Both the position numbers and the translations under genes were made by a program. A stretch of DNA of 64,000 bases, from positions 4,526,001 through 4,590,000 of the forward strand of contig NZ_CP011339.1 of the NCBI RefSeq assembly GCF_001264245.1, given 5' to 3'. This DNA is from Microcystis panniformis FACHB-1757 (GTDB lineage Bacteria > Cyanobacteriota > Cyanobacteriia > Cyanobacteriales > Microcystaceae). This document shows positions 62,810-64,000 of the stretch, one piece after another (positions within the stretch are counted from its first letter, which is position 1; the number at the start of each line of letters is the position of its first letter). The notes below the pieces were generated by a model, which was given only the letters and a program-made list of their open reading frames with translations, did no database searches and was not told where the DNA came from.

Positions 62810-64000
62810 ATGGCTGATTTTCTTGATTTCGTTGTTCGTGACAGTTTGCTCAATCCTCTTAAGTACCTAGGCAAAATTATTTACACATGACGATCATTGC
62901 CCCGTAAGGGTTTTAGCTCGATCGGGCAGGTAATTAATTTTGCATGACTACTTACTATCACGCTTTTATCTACAGATTTAGAACAAATTGACCAAGGAAC
63001 AAGACATGGCATTGATGCTCAGATTGATGACACAGATCCTCTTGGGCGTAAAGGTGCGATTTTAGCTGAGTCGGCATCGAAGGAAACTTCTCCCTTAGGA
63101 GTCCTGAACTCTAACCCCTCCCCATCTACACTCTCCTCGGAGGCCCCCACAGTTCCAGTCTCCCCTGCTGCTAAGAGTTCCCCATTGTTTCCCGCTCCTC
63201 TTAGTATTAACTCTTCTGGTTATTCCACCAGTCCAACTTTAGGTCTTGCCTCTGTACCCAGCGCCGCTCCCGTCACCTCAGAGCTAAAACCGCCAGCAAC
63301 TAGCACTCTTGCCCCTTATGCTCCCAATCAACTGATTCTCAAGTTTAAGCAGGGGATCACCAGCACCCAAGTTGCTCAGTTTCGGTCTCTCTTTGGTGCT
63401 GTCAGCACCCAGACGATTAAGCTAACGGGGGCAGAGATTTGGAAGTTATCCGGGTCGCTCTCTGTGGAGAAGATTCTGGCACAATATGGCTCCAATCCGA
63501 TTTTTGAATACATTGAACCCGACTATATTCGGACGCTCGGCACAATTACTCCGAAGGCGACATTCCCCAATGACCCCAGTTTTAATCAACTTTGGGGATT
63601 GCATAACACTGGACAAAGTGGCGGTACTCCCGATGCGGATATTGATGCCCCTGAAGCTTGGGATATTCAAAAAGGCAATCCTAATTTAGTGATTGGGGTT
63701 ATTGATACAGGGGTTGACTACAATCACCAAGACCTAGTTGGCAATATCTGGACAAACCCGGGGGAAATTGCCAACGACGGCATTGACAACGATGGCAATG
63801 GCTACGTTGATGACATTCGCGGTTGGGACTTTGCCTACAACGACAATAACCCCAGTGATGTTCAGGGTCACGGAACCCATGTGGCTGGAACCATTGCTGG
63901 CAAAGGTAACAATGGGGTCGGCGTGACGGGGGTGGCCTGGAATGCCAAAATCATGCCCCTGAAGTTTTTGAATGATCAAGGATCAGGCTCTACCTCCAAT
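62810..64000 (+). CDS. Subtilisin-like serine peptidase (S8), 5' end split by a MITE, 3' partial
   Basis: The gene runs off the window end. The ATG at 62810 follows an AGAGGAAAT site and opens MADFLDFVVRDSLLNPL; MITE family 3 (62862-62952) then adds two in-frame TGA stops. After it the same frame continues TITLLSTDLEQIDQGTRHG. Downstream come a Ser/Pro-rich linker, an inhibitor-type prodomain (NQLILKFKQGI...IEPDY), and the S8 domain with catalytic Asp (VIDTGVDYNHQDL) and His (QGHGTHVAGTIAG). The catalytic Ser lies beyond the window. No good ATG or GTG start lies soon after the MITE, so the protein may not be made, or is made from a weak start without its first about 50 residues. Confidence 0.85.
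62862..62952. repeat. MITE family 3, copy 2, inside the subtilase gene
   Basis: A 91-bp element identical to 46229-46319, with TA at 62860-62861 and 62953-62954. Deleting 93 bp (element plus one TA) joins CCTCTT to ACTATC and restores an open subtilase frame. Confidence 0.93.

Overview
The window is a cyanobacterial chromosome segment, very probably Microcystis aeruginosa or a close relative. The evidence is the photosystem I biogenesis factor BtpA, a cyanobacterial VKOR-thioredoxin fusion, many HIP1-type GCGATCGC octamers, heptameric STRR repeats, a MAE_28990-type HEPN gene (a family named from Microcystis), and a very high load of small repeats and decayed mobile DNA.

Layout. (1) 1-19.8 kb: an orphan hybrid type I/type III polyketide cluster read in one direction. 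It has two type I PKS proteins (the first cut by the window edge, the second ending in a thioesterase), a flavin monooxygenase, a chalcone-synthase-like type III PKS, an ICMT-like methyltransferase, a VAO-type flavin oxidase broken by one frameshift, a GPH-type transporter, and a membrane-fusion protein plus RND pump. A reasonable reading is that an acyl chain built by the type I modules is handed to the type III PKS, made into an alkyl-pyrone or alkylphenol, then methylated, oxidised and exported. (2) 20-28.5 kb: a pentapeptide-repeat protein, a secreted proline-rich protein, three tandem coiled-coil membrane-anchor genes whose hendecad count falls 6-5-4, a Ser/Thr kinase fused to an RDD membrane domain, trhO, tRNA-Ala(UGC), recO and an MFS transporter. 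(3) 28.6-33.8 kb: a block of Rpn-type PD-(D/E)XK nuclease/transposase genes, intact and broken, with 33-bp palindromes at both ends. (4) 33.9-46 kb: a large RTX/Calx-beta protein, a toxin-antitoxin pair whose toxin is cut by a MITE, ilvD, a TPR protein, a bacterioferritin-like protein next to an FTR1 iron permease, and a membrane-anchored periplasmic-binding-type protein. (5) 46.3-49.8 kb: a type II restriction-modification operon with a C5 and an amino-methyltransferase plus one endonuclease. (6) 49.9-54.9 kb: housekeeping genes (VKOR-Trx, btpA, rimO, DEAD-box helicase). (7) 55.1-62.6 kb: an accessory, probably defensive, island with two overlapping unknown genes, a DUF262-HEPN pair overlapping as TAATG, a MIF-like protein and a single-chain nuclease-methyltransferase. 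(8) 62.8 kb to the end: a subtilase gene interrupted after 17 codons by a MITE.

At least three TA-flanked MITE families and one 33-bp palindrome family are scattered through regions 2-8. Several insertions have directly altered genes: a truncated VapC toxin, a replaced C-terminus, a split subtilase, and a palindrome inside a MITE. The strongest candidates for something little described are the type I/III PKS pathway, the DUF262-HEPN module with its island, the mixed-chemistry restriction-modification operon, and the Rpn block with its palindromes.
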